Source: a virus
Direction: 5' to 3' (one strand)
Length of the DNA: 36,260 nucleotides
IMG/VR virus record: IMGVR_UViG_3300020119_000045
Span: 1 to 36,260 of that record
The first letter of the stretch is position 1. Each line of letters starts with the position of its first letter. The position numbers and the translations under genes are program-made. Below are positions 11,990 through 21,200 of the stretch, piece by piece. A model generated the notes under the pieces. That model worked only from the letters and a program-made list of their open reading frames with translations. It was not told where the DNA came from and did no database searches.

Positions 11990-13622
11990 CTGGGTAGCCG
12001 AGTTCGAGCGCTGCCGCTGGGACCCCGTGCGCTGGGCGCGCGTCTTCCTCGGCATCTCCGTCCATCCGGGCCAGAAGCGGATGATGGAGGCGTACATCAA
12101 GCGCACCGACTCGCGCTGGCGCGCCCTGTACTACTGGGTCATGGTGGCCGCGGGCAACCGCGCCGGGAAGACGCTGGCCCTCGCCATCATCATCATGCAC
12201 TCGTGCGTCTACCGCATCGGTCTGGAGCCGCCGAAGTCGAACGACCCGGTGGCGCTGAAGCGGTTTGGCACATTGAAATATGACTGGTGGCACTTCGCCG
12301 TGGAGCAGGCGCCGTCCGAGCAGGTCTTCAGTGAGATTGTCAACATCCTCGGCGGCACGCACCCGGCCCAGAAGGCGGGCTGCCCGTGGGCGGACGCGGT
12401 CGGCGGGGCGCAGCGCCTCGCGAAGGCCACCGAGACGCCGGGTCAGGAGTGGACCAACGGCGGCCCGAAGGAGCGCGGCGAGTACGCGTGGATTGTCTTC
12501 GCGCCGGAGCTGGGCGGGGCGCAGGTGCACTTCCGCTCGACCAAGGCGAAGGCCCTGTCCGCTATCGGCATGAACATGCACGGCCTGAGCTTCGATGAGG
12601 CGGGCCTGCAGGAGAGCCCGACCCTCCGCTACCTGCTGGAGGAGGTCATGCACGCCCGGCGGCTCTCGACCGGTGGACAGTTCCTCATCATCTCGACCCC
12701 GAGCGCCGACACGAGCACCGAGTTCGAGGACCTGTGGTATACGGGCGACCCGGAAGACCCGTTCCGCGACCCGCGACGGTTCTCAATGCAGATGAGCACC
12801 CGCTACAACATCGGGTACGGCATCGACCGCGAGGCGTTCGACGCCCTGATCCTGCACCAGCCGCCCGACTGGATTAGGCAGAACATCGACGGCGAGTTCA
12901 TTCAGGCGTCGGGCGTCTGGTTCAACGCCAACTCCGTCCGAGACGCGTTCAAGGACGATCTGCCTGAGCAGGCCGAGCCCGGCGGGGCAGGGCACACCTA
13001 CGCCCACGCCCTCGACCCGGGCCTGAAGGACAAGTGCTGGTCGATGGTCTGCGAGATGGACGACAAGGGCATCCTCACGGGCGTGTCGCTCGACCGTCAG
13101 GAGGGCCAGCAGACCACCCGCGGCATCGTCGCCCTTGGCGCTCGGGACCACAAACGCTACGCGGCGGGCGGCGGCGAGGTGGAGACCGGCGTGGACCACA
13201 CCGCGCTGGGCGGGCAGATGTTCAAGGAGCTGCTGGAGGAGTCGATCCCGGCCGTCCGCACCATCGAGTTCGGTGGCGTCATCAAGACCAAGCGCCAGCT
13301 CCTCTCCGACCTGCGGACGGCGTTCGATGAGGGTCGCATCCGCCTCCCCGCGTCGGGCTACTGGCAGGAGGCGCTACGCCAGTGCCTCAATTACAAATTG
13401 GCCGACCGGAAGCTGGAGCAGGACCTCGTGATGTGCCTCGCGATCATCGTGAAGGTCGCTCGTGCCCTGCCGATGCCAGGCCAAGCGCAGGTCGCGCCCT
13501 TTGTCTACGGTGCGCCGGATCAGGGCCGCGCGATGACGGCGGCCGAGCGCGTGCTCGCCGGTATGGCCCTCGGGAACGGCCCGGGCGAGACCACTGTTGC
13601 ATCCTTCAAGCGGCCGACGTAG
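11976..13622 (+). CDS. Terminase large subunit
   Basis: The 548-residue protein has the two-domain layout of phage packaging motors: ATPase with Walker A GNRAGKT at 60-66, Walker B LSFDEA at 204-209 and a coupling motif IISTPS near 238-243; then an RNase-H-like nuclease with an Asp in AHALDPGLKD near 347 and further acidic residues downstream (DLRTAFDEGRI, LVMCLAIIVKVA). It translocates DNA into the procapsid through the portal encoded two genes on and cuts the concatemer. The start ATG overlaps the small-subunit gene. One ATTGAAAT copy lies at 12272-12279. Confidence 0.93.
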   Translation: MSKIDWVAEFERCRWDPVRWARVFLGISVHPGQKRMMEAYIKRTDSRWRALYYWVMVAAGNRAGKTLALAIIIMHSCVYRIGLEPPKSNDPVALKRFGTLKYDWWHFAVEQAPSEQVFSEIVNILGGTHPAQKAGCPWADAVGGAQRLAKATETPGQEWTNGGPKERGEYAWIVFAPELGGAQVHFRSTKAKALSAIGMNMHGLSFDEAGLQESPTLRYLLEEVMHARRLSTGGQFLIISTPSADTSTEFEDLWYTGDPEDPFRDPRRFSMQMSTRYNIGYGIDREAFDALILHQPPDWIRQNIDGEFIQASGVWFNANSVRDAFKDDLPEQAEPGGAGHTYAHALDPGLKDKCWSMVCEMDDKGILTGVSLDRQEGQQTTRGIVALGARDHKRYAAGGGEVETGVDHTALGGQMFKELLEESIPAVRTIEFGGVIKTKRQLLSDLRTAFDEGRIRLPASGYWQEALRQCLNYKLADRKLEQDLVMCLAIIVKVARALPMPGQAQVAPFVYGAPDQGRAMTAAERVLAGMALGNGPGETTVASFKRPT

Positions 13623-13625
13623 ACT
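13597..13625 (+). promoter_or_regulatory. Candidate promoter built on the terminase stop codon
   Basis: TTGCAT (13597-13602) and TAGACT (13620-13625) have a 17-base spacer; the TAG is the terminase stop. The GTG start of the next gene is nine bases past the -10 box, and no Shine-Dalgarno is visible, so the message would be nearly leaderless. Confidence 0.4.
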
Positions 13626-13634
13626 GGCGCTACC

Positions 13635-13820
13635 GTGAGCAGCACCAACAGGCGTGCCCGAGAGGCGCAGTACCGTCAGTCCGACGCCGGACGTATGGCT
13701 CGCAAGATGTATAACGCCCAGCCCGAGGTGCGCCAGCGCAAGGCCATCAAGCGCGCTATCAAGCACCATCAGACGCCACCGACCGTGACCTACGGGCCGG
13801 GGAAGGCGCTGGGAGGCTGA
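13635..13820 (+). CDS. Small basic protein, 61 aa
   Basis: GTG 13635 opens 61 codons for a very basic, mostly helical peptide (STNRRAREAQYRQSDAGRM, then EVRQRKAIKRAIKHHQ). Its TGA shares a base with the portal ATG at 13820. It sits between large terminase and portal, where some phages carry small DNA-binding or HNH-type proteins, but it has no HNH residues. It could bind the packaged DNA or the portal. No family recognised. Confidence 0.6.
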   Translation: MSSTNRRAREAQYRQSDAGRMARKMYNAQPEVRQRKAIKRAIKHHQTPPTVTYGPGKALGG

Positions 13821-15802
13821 TGGCGCAGGAACCCAAATACGGCAACCTGACCCTCGGTCTGGCCCTCGAACAAGGCGACCATTCGATGGAGCTACAGCGC
13901 CAGCTCCAGACGCGGATCATGGGCATCATGCCCGAGCACTCGCTCTTCCGAGACGAGGCGGAGCGCAACGACAAGCTGTTCTACGCGACCGGCTACAGCA
14001 CGTTCGGCGCCGACATCTGGCTGGACGACCCGAACCTCAACGTGGACGGGCGCTCGCACATCTCGCTGAACACGCCCGCGGTCTACGTGGAGGTCCCAGC
14101 CGCGCTGCAGGCGCTCGAACCCATCGAGAACATGGTGGCCATCGAGGACTCCGAGACCGCCCGCGACGACGCGAACGCCATGGAGCGCATCCGCGAGGCG
14201 TGGCGCGTGGAGGAGCTGTGGCAGTTGAAGCGCCACAAGGCCGCCACCGTCAAGGGGCTCTACGGCCGCACCGCGTCCTTCATCTACCCCGACATGGACG
14301 AGCAGCGGGTGTGCGCCGACGTGGTCATCAACCCGCGCAACCTCTACATGGGGTTCCAAGATGACAATTACGACGAGCTGGAGTGGGCCGCGCAGGTCAC
14401 GCTGGTCGATCCGATGACCGTGATGGAGCGCTACAGCGTCACCCTCGAAGTCAAGTCGCTGGAGGACGGCACCGTCGTGCCGTGGGTGGTCGCGATGGGC
14501 GACGGCGCCAGCGTGGACATCCCTCGGCCCGAGGTCAACTGGGGTCCGATGCGCGTGGAGGTCTGGGACTACTGGTATCGCAAGGTCGGGAAGCCCGGCA
14601 AGCGCGGCACCGAGGCCAAGATGGAGACGTGGAACGTCATCGTCGTGGGCAACGAGGTCGTCCGCAACGCCAAGTACGCCTACTACGACGGCGAAATCCC
14701 ATACGTTCCCCTGTTCAACACGTTCGTTCCGGGCGTGCCGACCGGCCGCAGCGACCTCCACGACATGGAGCAGCTCATCCGCGAGAAGATGACGCGCCTG
14801 ACGGCCGGGGCGCAGATGATCCAGAAGGCCACGGCGGGCGACTACTGGCAGCTCACGGGCGAGAACGCGCCCGCCCGCGGCACGGTCAACGCCAAGCCGA
14901 TGCTGAACCAGACGGTGAGCCCGGGCGCGGGCAACCGCTACGAGGCCATCGCCCCGTTCATCGCGGAATTCCAATTGGAGCAGTTCCTCGGCCGCCTCGA
15001 CCGCGAGATGGCGGTCATCTCGGGCCTCAACGACCTGCTGCTGGGGCTCGCCCCGAGCGCGGTCCTGAACAGCTCGAAGGCCATCAACGCGCTGGTCGCG
15101 AACTACGAGTCGCGGCTCTCGATGCGTCGCCTCATGTTCTACGAGTGGGATCGGAAGACGTGGGAGCTGACCTGCAAGGTCTGGGCCAACATGCGGAATG
15201 ACAATGGCCGGTTCATCAAGGGCATCGTGGCCCACGGCCTGCCGCGTCTCGACATCATCGACCCGTCCCTCAGCCCGCGGGATGAGATGGAGACGGCGAC
15301 GCGAGCCGCCAACCTCGTCAACGCCCGGCTCTGGTCACAGGCCCGAGGCATGGACGCGGTCGGCGTGGACGACCCCGAGCAGGAGCAGAACATCATCCGC
15401 CGCGAGAGCACGGACGCGACCCTGTGGCCCGACCGGGTGAACCTGATGGTCCAGCTCATGTCGGCCCTCAACGCCGCCGGGGCGCAGGCCCCGCAGGGCG
15501 TGCAGCAGCAGGTGGCCGGGCAGGAGCAGTCCGGCGCGGCCGCCCTCCAGTCCGCGCTGGGCGCTGGGACTCCGGCCGCTCTGCCGAACGGTGCTGGCGC
15601 GGCGGCGCTTGGCGGGCAGGGCGTGCAGCCGGACGTGACCGGCGGCCAGTCCTCGCCGTTCGCTCAGGGTCCGCAGGGCGCCTCGGCCCAGCCATTCGCC
15701 GCAGCGCAGAACGGGCCGCAGGCCACGCAGGTCCAGTCCATGATCCAAGGCGGACAGTTGAAGGGCCGCATCCTCAACAACGTGAAGTACGGGCGGAAGT
15801 AG
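13820..15802 (+). CDS. Portal protein
   Basis: At 660 residues and in the position after terminase, this is the dodecameric portal. The core (about 20-520) shows the mixed helix/strand pattern of phage portals, with a wing-type segment (VVINPRNLYMGFQDDNYDEL near 170-190), MTRLTAGAQMIQ, and the long stem helix region SGLNDLLLGLAPSAVLNSSKAINALVANYESR in two blocks (about 399-432). The C-terminal 110 residues are Gln/Gly/Ala-rich, low complexity, and could form a flexible barrel or crown extension. GGGAGG lies close upstream of the ATG. It bears motif copies at 14361, 14968 and 15198. Confidence 0.88.
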   Translation: MAQEPKYGNLTLGLALEQGDHSMELQRQLQTRIMGIMPEHSLFRDEAERNDKLFYATGYSTFGADIWLDDPNLNVDGRSHISLNTPAVYVEVPAALQALEPIENMVAIEDSETARDDANAMERIREAWRVEELWQLKRHKAATVKGLYGRTASFIYPDMDEQRVCADVVINPRNLYMGFQDDNYDELEWAAQVTLVDPMTVMERYSVTLEVKSLEDGTVVPWVVAMGDGASVDIPRPEVNWGPMRVEVWDYWYRKVGKPGKRGTEAKMETWNVIVVGNEVVRNAKYAYYDGEIPYVPLFNTFVPGVPTGRSDLHDMEQLIREKMTRLTAGAQMIQKATAGDYWQLTGENAPARGTVNAKPMLNQTVSPGAGNRYEAIAPFIAEFQLEQFLGRLDREMAVISGLNDLLLGLAPSAVLNSSKAINALVANYESRLSMRRLMFYEWDRKTWELTCKVWANMRNDNGRFIKGIVAHGLPRLDIIDPSLSPRDEMETATRAANLVNARLWSQARGMDAVGVDDPEQEQNIIRRESTDATLWPDRVNLMVQLMSALNAAGAQAPQGVQQQVAGQEQSGAAALQSALGAGTPAALPNGAGAAALGGQGVQPDVTGGQSSPFAQGPQGASAQPFAAAQNGPQATQVQSMIQGGQLKGRILNNVKYGRK

Positions 15803-15805
15803 CCG

Positions 15806-18226
15806 ATGGCACGCAGCCGACGCGGTAGCTTCGGGCTCCGTCCCCGCACCGCCCCCAGCCTGACCAACACCATCGTCGCCCTCTCGCGCGAGTACGTCGC
15901 GAAGCGCGATCAGCTCATCATGGACGCGTGGCGCAACGGCGGCACCTTCGAGGGCAAGCCGGTCACGGACGCCATGGTGCTTGCCTACTGGAAGGGCCGC
16001 GAGCAGGGGCTCGACCCCAGCGACCCGGTCACGGAGGGCATCAAGGACCAGATCATGCAGCTCCACTACGCCATCGAACAGTCGAAGGCCGACGTGCTCC
16101 ACGCGCAGGGCAAGCTGTCCGACATGGCGTACGCGCAGTTCTTCCTCCGCTGGGCGAAGAAGATACCCGCCAGCAGCGAGTTCTACCGGACCCTCCAGAA
16201 GGACGCCGCGCAGCTCATCGAGTCCGCCAAGGCCAAGGGTCGGGCGGGCGCCGAGGCCGCGAAGGTCAAGGCGTTCAACGAGTTCGTGCAGACGACGCAG
16301 GCACAGCACATTGCAATTGGGGACGCCATGACGGCGGCCCTGTCCTACCTGTCCAAGGCCACGGGCATGAGCTACACCGCGAACGGCGACGAGCTGCTGC
16401 AGCTCCTCACGCAGAACGTCAAGGCGAACCCGGGCGAGTACCGGCAACTGCTGGACGCCATCAAGGCGGGCGACCCGAGCTGGGATGGCCAGCTCACCGA
16501 GAGCTACTTCAGCCACCACATCAACGACGCCGCGCAGGGCTACTCCGCCATCGCGGACAAGGCCAAGGCGGACGGCTACGTCTCGGCGTACGCGAGCGCG
16601 ACGAAGGGCATGTCCTCCATGTCCGAGTGGGCGCAGAACATCCGCGTGTGGCCGGTCGCGCAGTCCTACTCGCAGGCCGAGACCGCGTGGCTGAAGGTCA
16701 TGCAGGACCCGAACTCGTCCGAGATGGACAAGTTGGCCGCCTCACGCTCCTACAGCGAGACGCTGTCCCGACTGGCCGGGACGCCGGGGATCGACCCCGC
16801 CTCGAAGACGATGCTGACGGCTGACTCGTTGCGCCTCCTCGGGGAGGATGGCGGCGATGCGCCGTCGTTCGGCACCTCGATGCTCGGACGCCCGGGCGTG
16901 GACCCGCAGACGACCATGCAGATCGCCGCGTTTGCCCAGTTGAAGGCCGAGCGGGACGCGAACCCGCTGGCCTACGCCTACGCGCCCGTGGACAAGAACG
17001 GGCAGTTCGACGTGACCGGGCAGGGCGCGCTGGGCATCGTCCCGCTGGGGCAGGTGCCGTCCGGCGCGCAGGCCGTGATGGTCCCGGGCATCGACGGTCA
17101 CGCCGTGATGGCCATGGTGCCCATGCACAACATCTACGCGGTGAACCCCAGCGATCCGAACGGGCCGCGTCAGCCTGCCGGGTTCGTCATCAACTACAAC
17201 GTCGGCGGCCGCCAGATCACCATGTGGGGCTACGTTGACGCCAACAAGCAGCCGCACTGGTCGCTGACCTCGCCGCTGGTGGACGGCGCCACGACGACGA
17301 CCGACAGCAAGGGCGACATCACCGTGACGCCGCCCGCCCGCGTGGACCCGACCGCCCTTGCGCAGGCCATGGACCCGACCGGGAAGCTCAACATCGCGGC
17401 CGAAATCCAGCAGGGCGTCACGTCCGGCGAGACCGTTGACCGGAGCACCACCGGGACCGTCAAGACCATCAAGTGGACCTTCGCCAACGGCGCGCTCTCC
17501 GCGACGCAGACGGTCGAGACCGTGGACCCGATCACCCATCAAATCACTGGCTCCACGACGCAGCCCTTCTCCGTTAGCGGCTTTGGCGCATCGAGCGCCT
17601 TCAGCCAGTCTCGTCTGGCCGCGGGCGACGTGCCGGGTTCGACCTTCACCTCGCCGCTTCAGGCGTCCGTCAACGCGGCCGGGTACGCCCAGAGCCGCGA
17701 TCAGGTCGCGGTCTACGCGTCCGACCCGCAGTTCCAGCAGCAGTTCCTCGTGCAGACCATGAGCACGCTCGGGACGAGCAACCCGTACGACCCGCGGATC
17801 GCCTCGGCATGGAAGGCCGCGACGACCTCGAACATCGAGCCCGACGTGAAGACGCTCGCTGCGCAGCGCGCTGACCTCACGTTCCCCGGTGGCCACCCCG
17901 GCGAGGGCCGCCTGCAGGTCCCGTCGCTCACCTTCGGCTCGCCGGAGCTGCGCATCCCCGAGGCGCCGAACTCGGCCAATACGCGCGATTACAATGTCAA
18001 CGGGCAGTTCTCCGGCGTCGCTCCGCAGCTTACCCCGGCGCAGCCCGCACCGACCGCCCCGGCTCCGAGCGCGACCCCGGCCCCGGCGGTCACGCCGACG
18101 CCGACCGCCATCACGCCGACCGCCACGCCCGTCACGACGGTCACGCCCACGCCGGTCGTGGCGCCCATCAGCGTCGCGCCCGCGCCCGTCCCGGCGTACT
18201 CGAAGACAGGGCCGATCAAGCTGTGA
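15806..18226 (+). CDS. Large virion protein, 806 aa, unknown family
   Basis: The 806-residue product follows the portal by three bases with GGAAG upstream. The first 300 residues are helical (VALSREYVAKRDQLIMDAW; EQSKADVLHAQGKLSDMAY), the middle is beta-rich (QAVMVPGIDGHAVMAMVPM; NVGGRQITMWGYVD), and residues about 735-800 form a Pro/Thr/Ala/Val repeat tail (PTPTAITPTATPVTTVTPTP). I recognise no family. Its place before the scaffold and its partner of 1849 residues suggest an internal or ejected virion protein or a portal-associated factor, rather than a tape measure. One perfect ATTGCAAT lies at 16310-16317 and an ATTACAAT at 17988-17995. Confidence 0.75.
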   Translation: MARSRRGSFGLRPRTAPSLTNTIVALSREYVAKRDQLIMDAWRNGGTFEGKPVTDAMVLAYWKGREQGLDPSDPVTEGIKDQIMQLHYAIEQSKADVLHAQGKLSDMAYAQFFLRWAKKIPASSEFYRTLQKDAAQLIESAKAKGRAGAEAAKVKAFNEFVQTTQAQHIAIGDAMTAALSYLSKATGMSYTANGDELLQLLTQNVKANPGEYRQLLDAIKAGDPSWDGQLTESYFSHHINDAAQGYSAIADKAKADGYVSAYASATKGMSSMSEWAQNIRVWPVAQSYSQAETAWLKVMQDPNSSEMDKLAASRSYSETLSRLAGTPGIDPASKTMLTADSLRLLGEDGGDAPSFGTSMLGRPGVDPQTTMQIAAFAQLKAERDANPLAYAYAPVDKNGQFDVTGQGALGIVPLGQVPSGAQAVMVPGIDGHAVMAMVPMHNIYAVNPSDPNGPRQPAGFVINYNVGGRQITMWGYVDANKQPHWSLTSPLVDGATTTTDSKGDITVTPPARVDPTALAQAMDPTGKLNIAAEIQQGVTSGETVDRSTTGTVKTIKWTFANGALSATQTVETVDPITHQITGSTTQPFSVSGFGASSAFSQSRLAAGDVPGSTFTSPLQASVNAAGYAQSRDQVAVYASDPQFQQQFLVQTMSTLGTSNPYDPRIASAWKAATTSNIEPDVKTLAAQRADLTFPGGHPGEGRLQVPSLTFGSPELRIPEAPNSANTRDYNVNGQFSGVAPQLTPAQPAPTAPAPSATPAPAVTPTPTAITPTATPVTTVTPTPVVAPISVAPAPVPAYSKTGPIKL

Positions 18227-21200
18227 TCGACTGGAGCAAGCTCACCTCGGGTGGCAGCACGCCAGCGGTCGGCCCTGACTCTGCCGCAGCCCCGGTGGCC
18301 CCGGCCGTGCCGGGCGGCATCCCGCAGGCTCCGCAGGTAGCGCCCGAGCAGCAGAAGTTCGCCACCGGCCAGTTCACGCCCGGCGAGGAGGGCATGACGC
18401 AGGAGCAGGTGGACAAGCTGAGCGCCTTCGACCGGATCGGGCGCGGCTGGGACGAGGTCGGCAACTTCCTCTTCGGGGACAAGTCGATCCTGCACGACAC
18501 CCCGGTGGCCTCGGCCGCGGGGCTGGTCGGCAAGGCCGTGGGCAGCACGGTGGACGCCACCGTCATCAAGCCCTTCCAAGGAGCGGGCATGTTGGCCAGC
18601 GGCATCCCGCTGGGCTGGCTGCCGGGCGGCGCCGACGACACATTCAAGCAGCTCGGGGACTGGGCCAAGGCCAACGACCCGAAGCTCTACGCGCAGTGGC
18701 AGGCCGTGGACGCGGCCGCCGCGGGCAACTGGGACGCGGGCAACCTCCACGCCCAGTTCAACACGGAGACATTGCAATATCTGGATGACCAGCAGAAGGA
18801 CAGCTTCCTCGGCGTCAATCCGGCCGCGCACTTCGGCCGCGCCGGGTCGGGCTCGCTGGGCGGTGCGCTGTCCAATGCCCTGTCGTGGCTGACGGGCGGC
18901 GCGAGCAACATCTCACAGCAGGCCCTCGGCGGCGCGGGACTCTTCAACCCGGAGGGCTCGACCGCGTCGTTCGAGCAGATGCTCGCGTACCACAAGAACC
19001 CGGGAGCCTACACGCCCGCCGCGAAGCCCACCGAGTCGGCGGAGTACGCCTTCAAGCAGATGGACGCGGGCAAGTTCACCGAGCAGCAGGCCCGGGACTA
19101 CATCGCCCAGTCCGAGCGGCCCATGTCGCGCGTGGAGGAGTCCGCCATGCGGCTCGACCGCGGCGGCGAGGTCTCCGACGTGGAGAAGAACGCCATCGAG
19201 GCGTGGCGCTCGGGCGCGTGGACGCTCGACCACGCCAACACCTACATCGAGACTCACGGGCAGGGCATCACGCGGAACCCGGCGGGCCAGATCGCGGGCA
19301 CCGTCCTGACCGACCCGCTGACCTACGCCACCATCGGCGCCGGGTCGATTGCCAAGACCGGGGAGGTCGGCGCGCAGATCGCGGAGGCGGCCGGGCTGGG
19401 CAAGACGGCCACCATGGCGGATCGGCTCGCGCTCGCGGGCCAGCAGGCGTCGGCGTACGAGAAGCTCGCCACCACCGTGCACGCCGTGCAGGCCGACCCG
19501 GTGATGGGTCCGGTCTTCCGGCTGGCGCGCGGCATGATCGACCCGCTGGGCACGTTCAAGCCCGGGTCGGTTGCGAGCGCCGTCACCAATCTGGAGGGAG
19601 CCACGGCCGTGAGCGCCTTCAGCCGATGGGTCAAGCCCACCAACTTCAAGGACATGCGCGGGCTCGCCCGCGAACTCGGCAAGACGCCCGAGGTGGACAG
19701 CGCGATCATGTCGTACTCGCTCGACAAGGCGCACGAGATGCAGGCGGTCTACGCCCAGCAACAGCTCCTCCGCGAGGGGCTGGGCGAGCAACTGATCCGC
19801 CCGGACGCTCCGAGCGTTGACAGCCTTGCTGGGCCGATGGCGCGCAACGCCGGAGTGGACGCCGAGACCGAACTCGTGGACCACATGCAGGCCGTAGGCA
19901 AGACGACGCTGACCTCGCAGGAAGAGCGTGACACGGCCGCGCGGCTGGCCGTTACCCTCGGGCAGGACGTGCCCTTCTGGGAGGCGAAGCTCGCGAAGAT
20001 GCCGTTCGACATGAAGGCCGCTTGGCACGCGGTCGCGTACAAGCTGGCCGAGAAGGACTCCGTGGAGGCGCTGGCCAAGATCGACCAGCTCGCGTACAAG
20101 GGCGACCTGCCCCTGAAGAACGCTGTCCTGATGAATACCGACTCGCTCGACAACGAGATTGCCACCGGCCTCGCGCAGAACATCAAGGACATTCTGGCGG
20201 CGCCCGGCACGGGCAACCGGATCGAGGCGGCGACGGCCGAGTGGAACGCCGCGGCCCAGCACTACCCGGCCATTGCCAGCATCGGTCTCGCGCCCGGCGG
20301 CCAGACGCAGTTGGAAGCGCTCGTCAAGGAGCTGGAGCGTCAATTGAAATCGGGCGGGATCACCAAGCGGTGGACTGAAGCGGAGCTGCAGGATGCCAGC
20401 GTCAAGCCTGTGTCCGACTTCCTCGCCCGGCACAGCTTCGAGGGCAAGCCACTGTGGAAGATGGGTTTCCGCCCGGACGAGGAGGTCGCGTGGGGCCTGA
20501 AGCGCGACCTCAACACCGGCAAGGTGATGGTGGACCGCACGCCTACCATCAGCCACGTCATCGACGCCGTCCCGGGCCGTCAGCCGTTCAGCGACACCAT
20601 CCGTGACTCGCTCGGGCGGATCATCGGCAAGAGCACCGCCGGTCGGCTAGCCGCCCCGGTGGACTCGCTCTCGGCCTTCATCGACACGATGCGCGACGGG
20701 ATCACGGGCCAGCGCCTCGTGCGCAACATCGAGCAGCGCTTCGAGCGCAGCACGTTCGAGGCGGGCATCCCGAAGCCCGTGTCGAAGGCCATCATGGAGC
20801 AGGCCAAGGAAATTGCCGGGCTGAACCGGACGACGCTGCGCGGGCTCGGAGTGGACGAGGGTGGCAATCTGTGGAATGCCGTGCATGACGCCATCCCGCG
20901 CGACCTCGTGCTGAAGGACGGATCGTCGCTCAACGTCCACATCGTCATGGACCACTTGCTGCAGGCGGCCGAGGGCGACCTGCGGATCATGGGCGCCACG
21001 TCGGTGCTGTCGCAGCGTATGCGTAACGCGATCCGCCACGGCATCGGCCCCATTCCGGGCGACCCGAGCAACTGGCTGGGCCGGACCACCGTGACCGGCT
21101 ACAACCGTATCCGGTACTCGCAGCCGATGTTCCTCATCCAGCGCATCACAGACGGGCCATACTACTCGATCCTGTACGGCGTCACGCCTGTGGGCAAGGG

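Noticed and set aside
18040-18200. DNA repeat in the 3' part of the 806-aa gene
   Set aside because: It is a coding low-complexity Pro/Thr/Ala tail, not an independent repeat.
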